A stretch of DNA of 64,000 nt, from assembly GCF_014270065.1 (NCBI RefSeq), contig NZ_JACNME010000014.1, positions 46,676 through 110,675 of the forward strand. The letters run 5' to 3'. The translations under genes and the position numbers were made by a program. This document shows, in pieces, positions 63,065 to 64,000 of this stretch; the first letter of the stretch is position 1; each line of letters starts with the position of its first letter. Below the pieces are notes generated by a model. That model did not search any database. It had not been told where the DNA came from and was given only the letters and a program-made list of their open reading frames with translations. The stretch is from Quadrisphaera sp. RL12-1S (lineage in GTDB: Bacteria; Actinomycetota; Actinomycetes; Actinomycetales; Quadrisphaeraceae).

Positions 63065-64000
63065 CGCTCCTCCTTGGTCTGGGTGTCGCTCGGGGCGCCC
63101 GCGGGCGTGCGGCGGGCGCGGCTGACACCGCTGGTGTACCCGGCCAGCATGCTGCGGACCTCGGACGGCTCGCGGCGCCGGGGCGGGTGCGGGGCCGCAG
63201 CGCTGCGCACGACCGGGGAGGACGACGACGGCGACCGCCGCGCCAGGGGCGCCGCACCCGAGGCGAGGGCCGACGGGCGGTAGGGCTCGCGCGGGATGCG
63301 GCCGGTCTCGAAGGACGCCAGCGCCGGGGAGACGCCGGTGGCCGGCGGCATGGAGCGCAGGGGGCGCAGCGGCGCGCCCGGCTGGGCCAGCCAGCCCGCC
63401 GCGCGGTCCGCGGCGCCGCTGTCCGCCGGCTGGGCGGTCTGCTGGGCGGTCTGCTGGGCGGTCTGTTGGGCGGTCTGCGAGACCTGCGGGGTGCGACCGG
63501 TCGGCGCCGGCGCGCGCCGCGGCAGGGCGGCCGGGGAGCCTGCGGTGGCGGCGGCCACCGGCTGGAAGGCGGCCTCGGCGGTCGGGACCACCAGGCCGGC
63601 GGGCAGCGCGGCGGGCCCGGTGGTGGTGGAACCCGCCGGGGCCGCGACCGCGGGACCGGGCACCAGCGGCGGGGCCACGGGCGCCGGTGCGGGACGCGAG
63701 GCGGCGGCGGCCGCCAGCGGTGCCTCCGAGGGCGCGGGGGGCGTCTGCGCTGCAGCGGGCGCCACGGCTCGCTGCCGGTCGGTGCGCTGGCCGCGCACGG
63801 CGGGGAAGCGGCCGCTGGCCTCCAGGGCCCGCAGCTCCCGCCGCGTCATCGGCTGGACCTCGGCCGCCGCCGCGGGCACGGGGCCGCTGACGGGCGCCGA
63901 GGCCGCCGCGGACGCTCCGGCGGGTTTCGGCTCCGCGGGCGCCTCGTCTCGGGAGGGCCGGCGCGGGAAGAGCCCGCGCCGGGGGGCGGCGCGGTCGGCG
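63061..64000 (-). CDS. cvnA: Conservon sensor kinase CvnA, C-terminal part (partial)
   Basis: Only the last ~312 residues are inside the window. The frame is open to the right edge. They are Pro/Ala/Gln-rich and disordered, typical of the tail after the ATPase domain of CvnA/nitrate-sensor-like kinases (PRRGLFPRRP near the edge; SMLAGYTSGVSRAR at the end). No kinase motif is visible here. The call rests on position before cvnB-cvnC-cvnD and the tail's character. Confidence 0.75.
   Translation of the reverse strand, partial: ADRAAPRRGLFPRRPSRDEAPAEPKPAGASAAASAPVSGPVPAAAAEVQPMTRRELRALEASGRFPAVRGQRTDRQRAVAPAAAQTPPAPSEAPLAAAAASRPAPAPVAPPLVPGPAVAAPAGSTTTGPAALPAGLVVPTAEAAFQPVAAATAGSPAALPRRAPAPTGRTPQVSQTAQQTAQQTAQQTAQPADSGAADRAAGWLAQPGAPLRPLRSMPPATGVSPALASFETGRIPREPYRPSALASGAAPLARRSPSSSSPVVRSAAAPHPPRRREPSEVRSMLAGYTSGVSRARRTPAGAPSDTQTKEER
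63430..63477. repeat. Four 12-bp tandem repeats in cvnA
   Basis: Four head-to-tail copies of CTGGGCGGTCTG (the last starts with T) encode repeated QTAQ units in the CvnA tail. They are in frame and could vary in number. Confidence 0.7.

Noticed and set aside
63430..63477. Possible minisatellite or CRISPR in cvnA
   Set aside because: Short perfect coding tandem repeats with no spacers.

Overview
The window is a high-GC (visibly above 70 %) actinobacterial chromosome segment that carries most of a flagellar and chemotaxis locus. A motile relative of Kineococcus or Quadrisphaera (Kineosporiaceae-like) would fit. The genus is inference from gene content, base composition, a WhiG/FliA-type sigma factor and a conservon at the right edge; no rRNA or other taxonomic marker is present.

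Layout. (1) 1-15224, minus strand: the basal-body, hook and motor operon, read right to left as flgB-flgC-fliE-fliF-fliG-fliH-fliI-fliJ, a fused peptidoglycan hydrolase, fliK-flgD-flgE, flbD-motA-motB-fliL and fliM, which runs off the left edge. (2) 15387-20459, minus: fliC, fliD, fliS, a FliT-like gene and an EAL-HDOD gene. (3) 20622-37297: a glycan-assembly island on both strands. It holds several glycosyltransferases (one with three modules), an ArnB-like aminotransferase with a formyltransferase, a GT11 fucosyltransferase-like enzyme, a GDP-fucose-synthase/ColC homologue next to a ColD-like 3-dehydratase, and a decayed IS3-family relic. (4) 37469-42702: a small unknown gene, sigma-28 (fliA/whiG), flgN-flgK-flgL-fliW. 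(5) 43300-53125, minus: two chemotaxis operons (mcp-cheA-cheW, and cheB-cheR-cheY-cheX-cheY plus a CheX-like gene) around an unknown gene. (6) 53322-56700, plus: a small membrane protein, a GGDEF/EAL phosphodiesterase and a diguanylate cyclase. (7) 56956-64000: an HNH gene beside tRNA-Ser, then housekeeping genes (Eis-like acetyltransferase, PAC2 protein, cysE, cysK) and a cvnABCD conservon cut by the right edge.

The main signal found by eye is a recurring bipartite promoter, CTCAA/G, then 15-16 bp, then GCCGA(T/C). It stands in front of nearly every transcription unit from fliM to the DUF4383/c-di-GMP operon, on both strands, and closely resembles sigma-28 (FliA/WhiG) promoters. In several cases the element ends exactly 7 nt before a GTG or ATG start codon, so those mRNAs are probably leaderless. 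The same element precedes the glycosyltransferase and sugar-biosynthesis genes and the c-di-GMP operon. I infer that surface-glycan (probably flagellin) decoration, chemotaxis and c-di-GMP turnover form one sigma-28 regulon with flagellar assembly.

How the genes fit together: FliA appears to activate its own gene, the hook-basal-body operon, motor, filament, chemotaxis and glycan genes. The adjacent Fcl/ColC and ColD homologues, with catalytic Lys replaced by His in the latter, point to a GDP-3,6-dideoxy-hexose such as colitose. The aminotransferase/formyltransferase pair points to a 4-formamido sugar. The glycosyltransferases would place these sugars on flagellin or another envelope acceptor. 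Two copies of a 62-bp palindromic element and a pair of ~92-bp direct repeats are the notable non-coding structures.
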